Source of the DNA: Isoetes taiwanensis
Taxonomy: Eukaryota > Streptophyta > Lycopodiopsida > Isoetales > Isoetaceae
DNA: 64,000 nt
Direction of reading: 5' to 3'
NCBI GenBank assembly: GCA_021234155.1
Contig: JAJEKV010000143.1
Span: 186,001 to 250,000, forward strand
Shown: positions 20,801-32,566 of the stretch, piece after piece
Layout: each line of letters opens with the position of its first letter
How positions within the stretch are numbered: the stretch's first letter is position 1
Position numbers and translations under genes: made by a program
The notes under the pieces: generated by a model
Seen by the model: only the letters and a program-made list of their open reading frames with translations
Databases searched by the model: none
Told to the model about the DNA's origin: nothing

Positions 20801-22210
20801 CTACCGCCTTTCTAGTCACTTTCTGTGGTGTTTGATTCTTGAACTGTCTCTGTGTTTGGATGTTCACTTTCTGTGTGATGAAATGCTTTGAGACGAAAAC
20901 CATTAACTAATGTAGGTAATGGAGTGCCATCTAATTCAAATGAGTTGGAAAACACTTGGTCTAACCACTTGAACAATTTGATAAGGGCCAAAACCAACGA
21001 AACTTGAGTTTACCCTAAAAATTTTTGTACACGAATCATAAAGAAGAACCAAATCTCCTTGTTTGAATGTTTTTTTGTCTTCAAACGCTTTGTCATGTAA
21101 AGATTTTTGCAACTGTTGTCCATGAAGAACACGAATATAAGCATCCCTTCGAAGTTCATCCAACCTGTCTAATTGATAGACCCGTTCTTTGAGAGCAGCT
21201 GGTGGATTATGAGCAGTAGCCAGTTGAAAACGGAGTGTTGGAAGGATATATTTAAATGGCATGAGAGTTTCCGACCATAAACCAATTTAAAAGGAGTGTG
21301 ACCCGTGAGCAATCTTGAAACAAGTATTGTAGGCCCAAAGAACAAAGAGGGAAGTTTTGTGCCGCTAATGCAGCGCGGGAAGCGTCACAAATTTTCTTGA
21401 GAATGGTGACCGAGTTTTGTTGGTGCTTTCGCCAACCCATTGCCTTGAGGATAGTAAGGTGTGCTCTTGTGATGATGGATCAAGAGATAATCCGTCAAAT
21501 CTTTGATAGTATGATTGATGAAATGAACACCACCGGCCACCGACCAGCCCAGGTGGGGCAGCCCGAATCAGCGTGATGATTTGTTGATAGAGGACTCTAG
21601 CTGTGCTTGCAGCAGTGTTGTTCAGAAGTGCACAAGCTTCCCCCATTTGGTGGCGAATCGAGAAACCAGAATGTAGCGGGCACGAGTGTGCCGCGCAGAG
21701 GATCGATAGGTCCCACAAAGTCCATTCCCCATTTCTTTGAAGGGAAGTGGCGCATGGCGGCCGGCGTCAAGGGAAGAGCGCCACGGGCGTGGCGGCCCAC
21801 CACCGGCAAGCGTCACACGCGGCGCGCGTGGGCGTGAGCATCTTTAAAGAGCGGGGCCAATAATACCCGGCTAGAAGGATTTTTGCGTCCGTGGTGTCAC
21901 CATGAAAATGACCACCACCGAGCCCTTGATGAGCTTCTCGAACAATGTCCGGAACTTCATGAGGGAGAACACAGCCGGCGGATGGTGTCCTTTACCCTTT
22001 TTTGTAGAGATGTCCGCAACCATGGTGTAGTCCACGGACCTCTCCGAGGAGAAATTGATGGCGGCACGTGATTGTCGCCAAGCGGAGAGAGCGCCTCATC
22101 TTCCGGGTGAAGAGCACCGTGAGGAGGTACCGCTGAAAATCATGAAACCAATGTGGTGTTGCCGTGACTAAAAAGAGTTGAGCATCGTGAAGGCGCCCGA
22201 GACCCCGCAT
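20800..22210 (-). pseudogene. Integrase domain of the gypsy element
   Basis: Integrase inserts the cDNA copy into the genome. Minus-strand readings in order: KKWGMDFVGPI (about 21,700-21,740; first catalytic Asp), VAGGVHFINHTIKDL (about 21,490-21,535; second Asp position, where SDGG is usual but Ala is read), TPYYPQGNGLAKAPTK (about 21,400-21,450; usual GQAEATNK, so the catalytic Glu is replaced by Lys), then a C-terminal region with FKQGDLVLLYD and FGPYQI (about 21,000-21,080). Frameshifts separate the blocks. The residue alignments are by eye, and no chromodomain is evident. Confidence 0.88.
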
Positions 22211-22270
22211 TGCGGGATCATCCGTGTGGATGCGTGAAAGATAATCCGAACAACATGAGATTTGCCCGCC

Positions 22271-22870
22271 TTATGAAATCGATTTCAAAAGGAGCAAATT
22301 CTTGGAGAAGAAGGACCCAACAAGCAATGCGGCCCGTGGGCGGGATTTGTTGATCAAATAGAGAAGTGCTTGGTGGTCCACAAAGAACTTGATTTGACTG
22401 CCCAAAAGGTAATGACGGAAGCGTTGGACACGTAAAATGAGACCCAAAGCTTCACGCCCGTGGCGTAATAGTTGCGCCGCCATGGCTGAGTTTTCTACCG
22501 GGCGAGCGATTTGGTTTATCGCGCGCATCATATTCTTGAGAAAGAACAGCTCCAATAGCAAACGCCGAGACATCGACATGAACGCGGAAAGGGCTTGTCC
22601 CATTGAGGAGGAACAAGAACCGGTGCCTCGAGTAAGCAAAAAGCTTCCACCGTTGAAAGCGAAATTCGCCAAATTCCAAGCCCAGTGGATTCGTCACCCG
22701 TGAGTTTATGAATGGGATCCGCAATGGTCGCCATCCGTGTATGAAGGTGGAGTAATAATTGACCTTTCCCGTGAAAGAGCGTGTCTCTTTGATATTGGTC
22801 GGTGCTTGAGCTTTGAGCACACAACCCGATTTTGGCGTGATCGGTGGTGATTCCCCGCTTGTCGACAACA
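22271..22870 (-). pseudogene. RNase H domain of the gypsy element
   Basis: Readings PFRVHVDVSAFAIGAVLSQ (about 22,550-22,600) and REALGLILRVQRFRHYLLGS then KFFVDHQALLYL (about 22,340-22,440) are the standard Ty3/gypsy RNase H blocks, with the usual D of HVDVSA and of VDHQAL. They follow the RT directly. At least two frameshifts are present. Confidence 0.9.
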
Positions 22871-23438
22871 TGGCCTAACGTAACACCGTAAGTGACGCAA
22901 AAGGTGCATTTCTCGATTGAGACTAATGCCTGACTCATCACATTTCTCGAAGACGAGTTCCAATTTATCCAAATGGTCAGCCATGGAACTCAGAGGCGAG
23001 AAGTCATCTTGAAAAATTTGCAAAGAAGGGATTTTCCTTCATGAAATCATGAAAAACTGAGAGCATGATTCGTTGAAATGTTGAAGGAGAGTTGGATAAT
23101 CCAAAAGGAACCACCTTGTAGGCAAAAGTGACCCCACGGGTGGTGAAAGTGGTCTTGAGTTGATCGATTCTTTGATGGAGATCCGATTGTAGCCGAAAAA
23201 CCATCCATAAAGGAGTACATCTCATGTCCGCCCACTTCTTCCGAACTTGGTCCATGAAGGGAAGTGGAAAATGATCACGCCCGTGGGCCCCGATTGAGTT
23301 TAGATAGTCCACCGCAGCACGGATCTTACCATTGTGCTTAAGGGCAATGACGATAGGGCTCACCCATTCGTAATGTTTGACCTCATAGATCAAACTGCAA
23401 AGAAGGAGTTTGTCAATTTCCGCTTTGACGCCGATCAC
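22870..23438 (-). pseudogene. Reverse transcriptase domain of the gypsy element
   Basis: The open stretch 23,004-23,438 contains EIDKLLLCSLIYEVKHYEWV, SPIVIALKHNGKIRAAVDYL, DHFPLPFMDQV and TFAYKVVPFGLSNSPSTFQR, all standard gypsy RT blocks. The polymerase active site is read in the next frame as FQDD (about 23,003-23,014), against the usual Y/F-x-DD. It copies the element RNA into cDNA. A frameshift near the active site and others upstream mean it is not expressible as one protein. Confidence 0.95.
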
Positions 23439-23939
23439 GGTAATTAGGGGTTGAGCTCAGATCGTCGCTGCTGCTAATCGGGTCGCAGCATCGATTTGGT
23501 AGGAATGGTGAGTTCCCCCAAGCTTTTGTTGATTCCCAAGATCTTTGTAACTCCAGCTAAAAATGTGTTTTGAATTTTTTGAACAAAATGGGACGGCCCT
23601 CATACGATAAGGAGCCTAAGGTTTGCAAAATGCTGCGACGAAGTTGATTGTTGCCAACATCCACAATCGCACTTGAGTCCGAATATGGGGTATGACTTCA
23701 AAGATCCCGACAATGTGTGCGGAGGTTGGAGCATAACCGGATCGCGTGGCACTTTTGCGTGGTGAAAGAGAGGTTGCTCGGTTTATCTAGCGGTGGTTGC
23801 TTCATGACTGCGTGTACATCAACAGGAGTTGCGGGAGTGTCGACGATCCGAAAAGTGATCAATCGTTGGATTCGATTGCAAGGAGCCGGTAGGGGTCAAG
23901 CAAGGCAGCCGCGACCGGTCCCCCATCAAGAGTCATTTC

Positions 23940-24475
23940 TCCCAAGGATCAAAGATATTCGGGGTAGGATGATAGAGGCGACGCCAGGTGGAGCCCGAAC
24001 TTGATAAATATTCTGAGCTTCTTCCAATCGTTAATACGAGAGAGAGGTTCCGCATTGTCAACGAAATGATCCCGCCTGTTTGTAAAGTCCATGGTGGCAT
24101 TGAGATGACCATCTGTGGATGACTAACCGTCCGCGGGCCCAAGAATGGATACTTTTGCCCGGCGGAGAAAGAAAGTCCGCCTACCAAAGATTTCATAGTC
24201 ACCGGATCTTCGCCAGCCTTTCCACACTCCAAATTCCATGGGAAAGCGGAGATCACCTATGTTGATGTGAAGAATAGGTGTGACGCTTTGAGGTCTCGTG
24301 ATATGGCCATTAGCCAATTTGATGTCATATGGGGCACCGAAAGAGTTGTGTGATGCCCATTTGTTTGGCGGAGTTTATCCGTGATGAGATTGACCGCACT
24401 ACCTCCATCGATTTGAACATGGTTGACTTGTCGATTTCCCACCGTGGCATGGACCGTGGGTGTAGAGGTAGCCAC
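23940..24475 (-). pseudogene. Aspartic protease region of the gypsy element
   Basis: HVQIDGGSAVNLITDKL (about 24,370-24,420) has the catalytic Asp in the DGGS-VNLI form seen in several plant gypsy lineages. It lies between the gag zinc knuckles and RT. Later readings FPWNLECGKAGEDPV and YPFLGP continue in other frames. It would release the mature proteins from the polyprotein. Confidence 0.8.
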
Positions 24476-25149
24476 AGCCCCAACTAAAAACAGTTGGGAG
24501 TGGTAACCGGTCTTTGAGAGCGTGACGAAGTTTTAAAATGGTTGCCAAGCTTAAAGGAATTTTGATCTTGGCAAGCTCCTCTTGAGTTCGAGAGGTACAT
24601 GAGAAAAAGGATCTGCTGGTTCCACCGGGTGCTGAGAGTGCGTGGTGGAAGCAACAACTTCTTTGAGTAAGTCAACCTCGGCTGCAATATTGGGATATGT
24701 CCGAGAGCGTGGAGGTTGAGATGTTGAAGGGGTATCATGTCTTTGTTGAGCTCTAGTGGTGGCATGAACATTGGCCAATGTGCGCCTTCACCAGCTTGCA
24801 TGAGATTCAAAATGCTTTGGCTAACTTTGGGCATGACATTTGGCATGAGCTTTTCCAAGTCGTGCAAAGTGAACCTTTTTTTCGGCCCCTCATGAGGAAT
24901 GGTGTCAACTGCGAAAAAGCGTGTCCTTCGTGTCAATAATAATAGTCAAGGGACGTGATGCCTTGGTCCGGCGTGAAACTAGACCAACCCAATTTGACGG
25001 TACCGTGACGGGAGGATTAAGTGCCCTAAAAATTTCCTCTTGGGCTTGTTGATCCAAATTGAGGTTGATTTTGTTGGAGCTGGTTGATAGCGCGATTGCC
25101 GAGGCGCTCTTGGGGGCTTCTTAAGAACCGGTCAGGGCCTTGTTTGCCA

Positions 25150-26646
25150 TTAGCTAGCCGAGTTGGTAAGCCGTGAGGCGGACCGATGTGGTCCGATTTG
25201 TGCCGTGAAGCCGGACCTGAACTTGTGGAAGTTGAGGACACGCCCCGCGGGTGGTATGACCCCATTCTTGACAAAGGATAACACCGGAGCTTTAGAAGGA
25301 TCAAAAGGAGGACGCTGGTTGGATCCCCGTGGTTGGTCCCGCTGGCTCGATAGAGTTATGTGGGCTGCACTCAAGGGGTGGCTGGCGATAGTGTGATTGT
25401 GGCTGAGGTGTGGTTTGCACTTGATAAACCATTTTGTTGCGGAATCGGTGTGGGATGAGTGCGTGCACTCTTCCGCGGCATGATTGCACATGTTGCATCG
25501 CTTGCAATGAGGCGGGCCATTGGTGGAGTTGCACTCATTGGCCAAATGGCCTTGATATTTGCAAATATGGCACCAGATTTGATCCAAGGACGGTGGATTA
25601 GCGTGTTGAGGCTTTAAATGTACCGCTGGTGGAACCATGACGGGTGGAATGAACGGAGCTCTTGAAGAGCCACGCCGAGGAAACATTGACGGAGTGATTG
25701 ACAAATATCGATAGCCTTGCTCCAAAGTTTTTGGACGCAGTATTCACCATGAGTCGAATAGCGGAGGGAAGTCCTTGGAGAAACCGCACCAAAATCCGGC
25801 TCGCGGTAGGGTACTCCTTGAGCTTACTTAGCGTAATGTGAAGTCGATCCGCGAAAAAATCCGCGCACTCCGCGGGCTCTTGTTGAAGTTCATTGAGTTG
25901 CTTGAGATGAAGTTGATCATCATCCGTGGTCCCGTAATGAGAGAGAAAAGCAAAGGCGCATTTCGACCAGTCTTGTTTCCAATGGCTTTTGTTGGACATG
26001 AGCCATTGATGAGGAGAGCCACGCAAAGGTGGTGGAAAAGATGTGGAATTTCGTTGAGGTTGCGCCGTGACCATTTAGGACAGCTAGAGCCTCAAATTCT
26101 TCCATGTGGGCCCGAGCACTTTGGTCTAACGGTTTGCCTTCGTGGTTGCCAAAGGTGGGATAAGTCGGCCGTGAGTCCGAAAGGTAGATGTGAAAGTGCC
26201 GGGGCTGGACAGAAAAATTGATAGTGAGGATATTGAGGTTGAGGTGGATGTGGCATGGTGCCCGACTTTGGACCACGATGAAGGGGTGATCGCGGTTGAG
26301 AAACCTGGCAGCCGAGCATTGGTTTTGAGATCCGTAAGGTTGTAAACAGAAGAGCCGTGGGAAACGTAGGGAAAGGATATTCCCCTGTAGGCGCAAAAGG
26401 AGACATGTAGATAGCCGCGTGCCCACCCGGAGATGATGGTTCTGGCGAAGAGGCGTATGGCCCGGAAGAATGATGGATGTAGGCATGTTCGTGGGTGTGA
26501 AAGTACGGTTGAGAAGGTTGAGCCCCGATAAGGCTCCCGATAGTGATGAGGGGACCGAGGTTGGGAGCAATGTTTGCACGCTTTGGGCGGGAACCGGGAC
26601 GAGATCGACACGAGGGGTGGGTGGCGCGACCGAGCCCCTCGACCAA
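25150..26646 (-). pseudogene. Gag region with two CCHC zinc knuckles
   Basis: A proline-rich N-terminal part (26,092-26,646) leads into a retrotransposon-gag domain (25,598-26,074) with KQDWSKCAFAFLSHYG, LKQLNELQQEPAECADFF and ILVRFLQGLPSAIR. A nucleocapsid-like part follows with CHICKYQGHLANEC (about 25,540-25,585) and CKRCNMCNHAAEEC (about 25,475-25,515), both exact C-x2-C-x4-H-x4-C knuckles. Gag coats and packages the element RNA. It spans at least three frames, so at least two frameshifts are present. Confidence 0.92.
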
Positions 26647-26821
26647 GATGGCCTCCCTCTATGTCATAAGCAGATCCATACATGTCGCTGCTAATCAGCT
26701 TCGACGCCGATGGCGCCCAAGCGAGATGCCGCTCGAGAAAGGAGTTCTTCCGGGAAATTACTTTACGCATATGGCGCATGTAAGAAAGTAGGAGAAAATC
26801 GCACCCGGCAATGCTATGATG

Positions 26822-27407
26822 TGTTTGGGGTCCGGGTTCGGGAACTCCTCGAAGACAGCCCTCCGGAGGACCCGTGGATCTAACAGAGAGTCCGGGGACT
26901 ATGTCACGCCGGATTTGCTTTGAAAGAGAAGAAAAAGAAGAGAACGTAACAATTGAGAGAAAGATGATAAGCTTCCTTGATATCAATGATGAAAATACAT
27001 GAGCTCTCGCAATAGAGAGAAAACCTGAAAGGAGACAAGACTCAAAACTCATCTAAAAACTTATGAGCTAACTCTACTCATATATATAGTACAATGGCCT
27101 TGGGGCCCAATATATACACTCTCGATCGATCTCTGGCGTACTCACGGAAGGAGGCCCGATTTGGAGGAATGTTGGCAGTGCCTCTGAAGTGCCTAGAATT
27201 ACGCCGACGCCGACGCTGGCGGGGAGGGTCATCACTTATCCGCTGGCGCCTCTTGTTGACGCCAAAAGGCTTTGATCAAGCGGGCCTCGCCGCTTAGTCT
27301 TCTCGCGAGGCTTGATGTCCGACCCGGTGGTTGACCGAGGATCTTTGAGCTTGACCTCGTCCGACGATGCATGAATAGTCCCCGTACCAGAGGCAATGTG
27401 ACTAACA
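26822..27407 (-). repeat. 5' LTR of the gypsy element
   Basis: 586 bp, same termini as 16,302-16,880. In element orientation the primer-binding site should lie just below 26,822; the sequence there does not clearly match the usual initiator-Met tRNA complement. Confidence 0.92.
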
Positions 27408-27506
27408 GTAGTCTTTACCCTTTAGCATACCGCAGCAGGACAAGTAATTTTAGATAGCAAAGAGGATGGCACCGGTCATGCATCTACATCAGCGCCATCG
27501 GGCGCC

Positions 27507-28705
27507 ATGCATCTACATCCGGCGCCGGCAGCCATGCATCAACGCCTAGGGTCAGCGCCGTCATCGCCGGTCATGGCGGGCCACGGGTTGGAACAAAGAC
27601 GCGGAAGAATTATATGTCGAAATACCGGTGGTCGAAAGAGAGGTCCCGAAAGTGGGATTTGTGAAGGAATTTGGTCGAATGAGTGGCAATGCGTATTTTG
27701 TGGGTACATGTCAATAAATGGATCCGGCGACAAGAATACGAGCTCATCTTTTACTGATCCTAAAATTGGGGTGCAAAACATGTACGGCATCTCGGCCGAC
27801 ATACGACAAGATGCACTTGAAGTGTTGGGTCGAAAAAGAATAGCAGCAGAAGAAAAATGCCAAGGGATAGCCAAGGACCTTCACCATGCCAAGAAGAAGA
27901 GATCAATTACCTCACCCCCTCCCGCAATGTCAAGGTACCAACCCGTAGGTCGGATTAGGGTCGATAGGAGGGTTAAGTACGGCCCGAAAAAGAATGGCAG
28001 AGACAATTGAGATAGTGGAAAGACAGACTAAGGCAACAGAGGGTTGACCAAAGGCTTAACATCGAGCAACCTAAGAAGACGCAAATTGAAGGTTGTAGAG
28101 GCATTTTTATATGCCGGGTTGTCTCCACATATTTTGGAGCACAAAGCAATGAAAGAAGCCTTCCAGAAGTTGCCAAAGCAGGGCCGGCTTTTAGATTGCC
28201 TTCATACAAACATGCCAATAACAAAATGGTGGATGAAATCCACGGGAAAATGGTCGAGAGGGTGAAAATGAAGTTAAGTCGTGTTACGGAAGCCAGGCCA
28301 GCCTCACTAGTGACCGGATGGTTGGAGCAATGTAAACAAGGACCATCTTATAAATTTCATGATCGTGGTATCCGTGGGGCTAAGTATTCTTGAAAACCGT
28401 GAAACCAAAACCACCAAGTCACAGGAGATTGGATTTTTCAAAACAAAAGCCGTGATAGAGAGTTTTGGGGTCAAGAGAATATTTCAGTGTCGTAATGGAC
28501 AACGCGTCTAATTGTAAATTAGCGGTGAATTGTTGAGTCCGAATTTCCGTGATTGCACGCCACCAGGCGCCAATGCCATTGCCCGAACTTATTGTTTGAA
28601 GGACCGGTTTTCACAAAGACACTTGGTTCAAAGATCCCATTCAAAAGGCCCGCCAGTCTCGCGGAAATTCATCACAAAGAAGCCGACAATTTACCGGATA
28701 GAAAA
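27507..28705 (+). pseudogene. hAT transposase, N-terminal half (BED-like finger and DUF659 region)
   Basis: The transposase cuts and pastes the hAT element. Readings in order: EWQCVFCGYM (27,682-27,710; the Cys pair of a BED-type finger whose His pair is not seen), MYGISADIRQD (about 27,780-27,815), VEAFLYAGLSP (about 28,096), GPAFRLPSYKHANNKMVDEI (DUF659 start), and later IESFGVKRIFQ with MDNASNCKLAGELL-like text (28,450-28,540) and SRKFITKKPTIYRI (about 28,660-28,705). Several frameshifts occur. Coding then stops where the LINE begins and resumes at 32,567. The gypsy 5' LTR lies 100 bp upstream. Confidence 0.82.
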
Positions 28706-29029
28706 AAATCAACGAGGCGAGAAGGAAAACATACCCCCGATGTCTATACAAAATGGAGAACGATCACCGTAAGGAAGCTCTAAGAGCGTGCACCGGTAGA
28801 AGGGAACCGTAATCGTAGAGTAATAGGAAGAAACGAAAACGGGGGAAACGAAGAGCGAGCAACACAAGCAAGGTTCGGAGGGCCAACCCCGACAATGAAG
28901 ACCAGGGGAAGACCAAGGAGGATGGGCATTGGCACAGAAAACACAGAGATACAGAAGGAGCAACCTCGGGGGAAAAGACGTTGACATTGTGGTAATCGAA
29001 CTGCGCACGGGTACCCATGGGATGATGGA

Positions 29030-30189
29030 GAAAGGTTAGAAGGTGCCCAAGGCTGTGACATAATATGCCTGACAGAGACTTGGGAGCATAACGTCAAAAG
29101 GCTGCCAGAGGAGGAAGGATACCAGCTGTTCACGTGTTGGAAAGACAGGGAATTTAAAATAGGGAGGGGGAGTGCAGGTTTGGCTTGTTATATAAAAAAC
29201 AGTGCAGTTAACAATGCATGTATGTTACATTCAGATATCAATAAAAGATATATGGTTTTGAGTATCCAAATGAAAAACAAACAAGATGTGGTTCTGATAA
29301 TTACATATTACCGTACAAAGGATAAACTAGAACTGCTAGATCTGGGAGAGAATATAACGAAATGGAAGGAACAAGGACCAGTGATTATAATAGGAGATCT
29401 AAATGCTAGAACCGGACAGGAACAAGCACAGAGTACACACACGGATGAGATAGGGGGCCAGACAGTGTATACGATGAGGGCACAGGAGTGGCAGAGGGAT
29501 ACAGAAGATAAGGCAGAGGTCAATGCTAGAGGTGAATTATCATGGAAGTATGCACGGGGATGATGATTATAGCCAATGGTGTGGGAAAATGGAGGGGATC
29601 AGGAGGCTTCACGAGCCAAAACACACATGGTAAGAGCATAGTGGATTATATAATTGTGAACGAACAAGCAGCAAAAAAGATAGAAGGGCTGATGCTACAG
29701 GAATGGCCGACCGGGAGGAGGGAAAGCCATAGACCAGTTAAACTAACAATCGGGCTAGGGGAGACGCCACAAAAAGACAGCACAGAAAGAAAGGAAGATA
29801 ATAAAGACAGGGTGAAGATTCAGTTCTGTGGAGACACACTCGAAACCTTCACCCAAATGATCAAGGAGGAAATGGGAGAATGGAACTGGGGAGAGCACAA
29901 CGCAAGTGAGAATGGAAACACCCTAAATGACATCATGGTAAGGGTAGCAACAGAGGTGTTTGGGAAAAAGATCAAAATCAGGAAAAATAGGGCATTTAGA
30001 GCTTCAGTATGGTATGATGATGAGTGTAGGGAATACAAGAGGAAAGTAAGAAAACATAGGGGAAAGGAGACATACCGAGAAGAAAGGGCAGCATACATAA
30101 GATTACTGAAGAAGAAGAGATACAATAACCTGTTACAGCACCAATGGTACTTGGGGAAAATGCTGAAAAAACAGCCCCGGTTGTTTTGA
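29030..30189 (+). pseudogene. LINE endonuclease domain and linker
   Basis: The EEP-fold endonuclease nicks target DNA to prime reverse transcription. Readings: GCDIICLTETWEHNVKRLPE (about 29,052-29,111), GSAGLACYIKN (about 29,170-29,205), VIIIGDLNART (29,383-29,415; catalytic Asp and Asn), SIVDYIIVN (about 29,637-29,662), and ESHRPVKL (about 29,720-29,745), where the usual motif is SDHRPV, so the catalytic Asp before His appears lost. One stop separates the frames 29,180-29,563 and 29,542-30,189. The rest of the second frame is a Lys/Arg-rich linker. Confidence 0.9.
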
Positions 30190-30499
30190 GAGGACTCAAA
30201 AATAAAGGAGGGGAAGTAATGTGAAAGCAAAGAACTAACAAGATGACATTGGAACCGAGGGATGGGAGAGTTACTTGGATAAATTATACAAACAGGGGCA
30301 CCTCCAGTATCGATACCACTACAAAGATGATCGGGACAAACGATGCTTCAACTTTGCTAGGCGTAGGGATGGCCCCTCCTCAATCGGATGGCCAATCATA
30401 AAGCTCCGGATTTATACTCACGGACTCTGAATGAACCTGGCTGAAGTGTCGAATTAGAAATCGGCAGACAGAAGTTCTGAATTATTTTAACGGCATCAT

Positions 30500-31320
30500 A
30501 CATACAGGACTCCCAGACAGATGGACATACAACAGAGTCATACCTTTACATAAGACAGGGAATAGAAAAGATCCAGGGAATTACAGAACAATAATGGTAA
30601 GCTCGATTTTCGCAAAATGGTTTGGAAAGGTATTGGATAATAAACTAAAGAAATGGGCAGAAGAAGGAAATATGAGAGCACAGGGGCAAGCAGGGTTCAA
30701 ACCGGAGCACTCAACCACAGATCATCTAGTGACCCTACGGATATTAATAGAATAGAATAGAATAGAATAGAGCAGAACAAATTGCAGGGAAAGAAAATAA
30801 TCTGCTGCTTTGTAGATTTCAGAAAAGCATTCGATACGGTTCCGAGAGAGAAGCTGCTAAAGAGATTGATGGACATGCAGGCCCCGAGAAATATGGTAGG
30901 ATCGATAGCAAGACTATACCACAAGGTGTATGCTAAAATGGAACAGGAAGGGACAAACCGATAATCTGTGACACCGGGGTAAGCAGATGCCCGTTATCCC
31001 CAACACCGCTTGGAATATACATAGACGCACTGACAGGATACATAGCGGTAACGTAATGGAGACGAGCATGCCCCAACGCTAGGGAGACAACGAAGGTACC
31101 AATAATGCTATACGCAGATGATCTTAGTATGATGGCAACAAAGAACAAAAGGAATGCAATGACCGCTCAAAAATTCTAGAACAATTCAGAGGATACAGGT
31201 GATGGTGAATCTAGCAAAAACTAAGATAGTCATCTTTGGACACAAGAACGGGCATAAACCTTTTTAAATATAAAGGTAACGAGATAGAGGAACCAACGAA
31301 TCACGATATCTAGGGTATGA
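30500..31320 (+). pseudogene. LINE reverse transcriptase domain
   Basis: Readings: DPGNYRTIMVSSIFAKWFGK (about 30,570-30,630), QGQAGFKPEHSTTDHLVTLR (30,680-30,740), CCFVDFRKAFDTVPREKLLK (30,806-30,865; first catalytic Asp), CPLSPTPLGIYID (about 30,990-31,030) and MLYADDLSMMAT (31,106-31,141; active site YADD). These are the standard non-LTR RT blocks. A run of AATAG units (30,744-30,772) is inserted between HLVTLRILIE and the FVDF block and introduces stops. Other frameshifts lie near 30,960 and 31,150. Confidence 0.93.
30744..30772. repeat. (AATAG)n microsatellite inside the RT reading frame
   Basis: About five AATAG units, the reverse complement of the (ATTCT)n tail at the end of the same LINE. 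Confidence 0.9.
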
Positions 31321-32439
31321 CACGCATCCGCGCGTGGAAATGGACCAAAAGGAGCCAATGCCGTATTTCAATCAGCTATAGGAAGCTACTTCAACATGAA
31401 AAACTTTTGTAACAGTAAGTAGAATAACCGAACCGGATATCAAATGTTATCTATTCGATGCGATAATAGCCACCACCCGCTTATTATAACGGAGCGTAAG
31501 CATGGGGCCAGGTCTAACGAGAGAAACCGAAAAAAGCAGGAAGGAATTCTTAGGCAATGGCAATGCATTGTGAATTGTGGTGAGGACAAACACACCACTA
31601 ACAATCATGGTCCCTCAAATAGGGCGCGTAAACCAATGGAAGTGAGAGCATGGGAGAGAACTATAAGATACCCGCCGAGGATAACGCTGAGACATACAAG
31701 GAAAACCGCCCAAAGATTGCAATCACGAATCAGCAAAATCACATATCCTCGAAAGCAAAGGATGGTTTAAGGAGGTGGCAACATGGACCGTATAAAATGG
31801 GTTTAAATCGAGTGACCTAATAGAAGAGGGCAAAGTGGAATGAGGAGTGGGCGGAACCAAAGAAACAAGAGCATGGTCACAAAGGCATACGGGACCCAAG
31901 ACAGATCGCTCATACGTGTTTTTAATCCGCACCAACAAATAGGACATCGATATACGGGGGATAACTTAATCGGGAAAAAACAGAAGGGACACGCTAGCCG
32001 ATTTAGGATGGGAAGCCATGATCCGAGAATCGAAAAAGACAGTGGAAGAGGGGTAGACAAGGAAGACAGGATATGCAGAACCTGCGACGGGGAGAATAGA
32101 GGATGAGAACCATATGATTAGTGATTTGCCCGACATACGGAGACATCGAGGGACAGATATAGGAATATAAGGTGGGGAGAACCAAATCCACAAAGCCGAT
32201 GAAGATGACGGAATCACTAAGTGATCTAGCGACGCGATCCACGTAATGAATGGCCCGCATTACCGAGAAGTACACAAAGAAAGAGGGCTTTGTAATATGA
32301 TCCGCACAAAACGACTCATATAGCCTCACACAAATTGCTCAAAAAAGCTGATTGATAACGACGATCACCGCACGCCAAGAAGCCGAGGTAAAAGCGGGTG
32401 CCGGTATTAAAAGGAAAAGTCAGCCTTCCCGGAAAGGCT

Positions 32440-32562
32440 ACATTGTAACAGCGTGATGTGCTAGTAGCACCCTTTAGGGAGCTCGCCCCATGCTACACAA
32501 GTCCAGGGGCCTTATGGCACAAAGGACACAAATGTATTCTATTCTATTCTATTCTATTCTAT
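32440..32562 (+). repeat. LINE 3' UTR with (ATTCT)n tail
   Basis: Contains GTGCTAGTAGCACC, AGCTCGCCCCATG, CAAGTCCAGGGGCC and ends in ATTCT repeats (32,535-32,562). Related text occurs at 58,060-58,195, so this is a family-wide 3' end. Confidence 0.85.
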
Positions 32563-32566
32563 ACAA

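Larger units (their letters stand above)
16302..27407 (-). mobile_element. Ty3/gypsy LTR retrotransposon, 11.1 kb, decayed
   Basis: Two LTRs (16,302-16,880 and 26,822-27,407) start TGTTTGGGG and end CTAACA. Reading on the minus strand the order is 5' LTR, gag with two zinc knuckles, aspartic protease, reverse transcriptase, RNase H, integrase, an extra ORF region, polypurine tract and 3' LTR. Integrase after RT/RNase H defines Ty3/gypsy. Direct flanks are GAGTC at the left and GTAGT at the right; GGAGTC against GTAGTC is close but no exact 5-bp target duplication is present. Many frameshifts mean it is not autonomous. It sits within the hAT element upstream of its transposase. Confidence 0.96.
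28710..32562 (+). mobile_element. LINE (non-LTR retrotransposon) inserted in the hAT transposase gene
   Basis: It encodes an AP-type endonuclease (29.03-29.77 kb), a linker, and a reverse transcriptase (30.5-31.3 kb), followed by post-RT text KTKIVIFGHKNG (about 31,215-31,255). It ends with a (ATTCT)n tail (32,535-32,562). hAT transposase coding lies immediately on both sides. The left boundary is approximate and no clear target-site duplication was found. No separate first ORF is readable. Multiple frameshifts mean it is inactive. Confidence 0.92.

Noticed and set aside
16302-27407. An integrated plant pararetrovirus, from the RT and zinc-knuckle text
   Set aside because: Two LTRs, a polypurine tract and an integrase after RNase H show a Ty3/gypsy retrotransposon; no movement or coat protein was seen.
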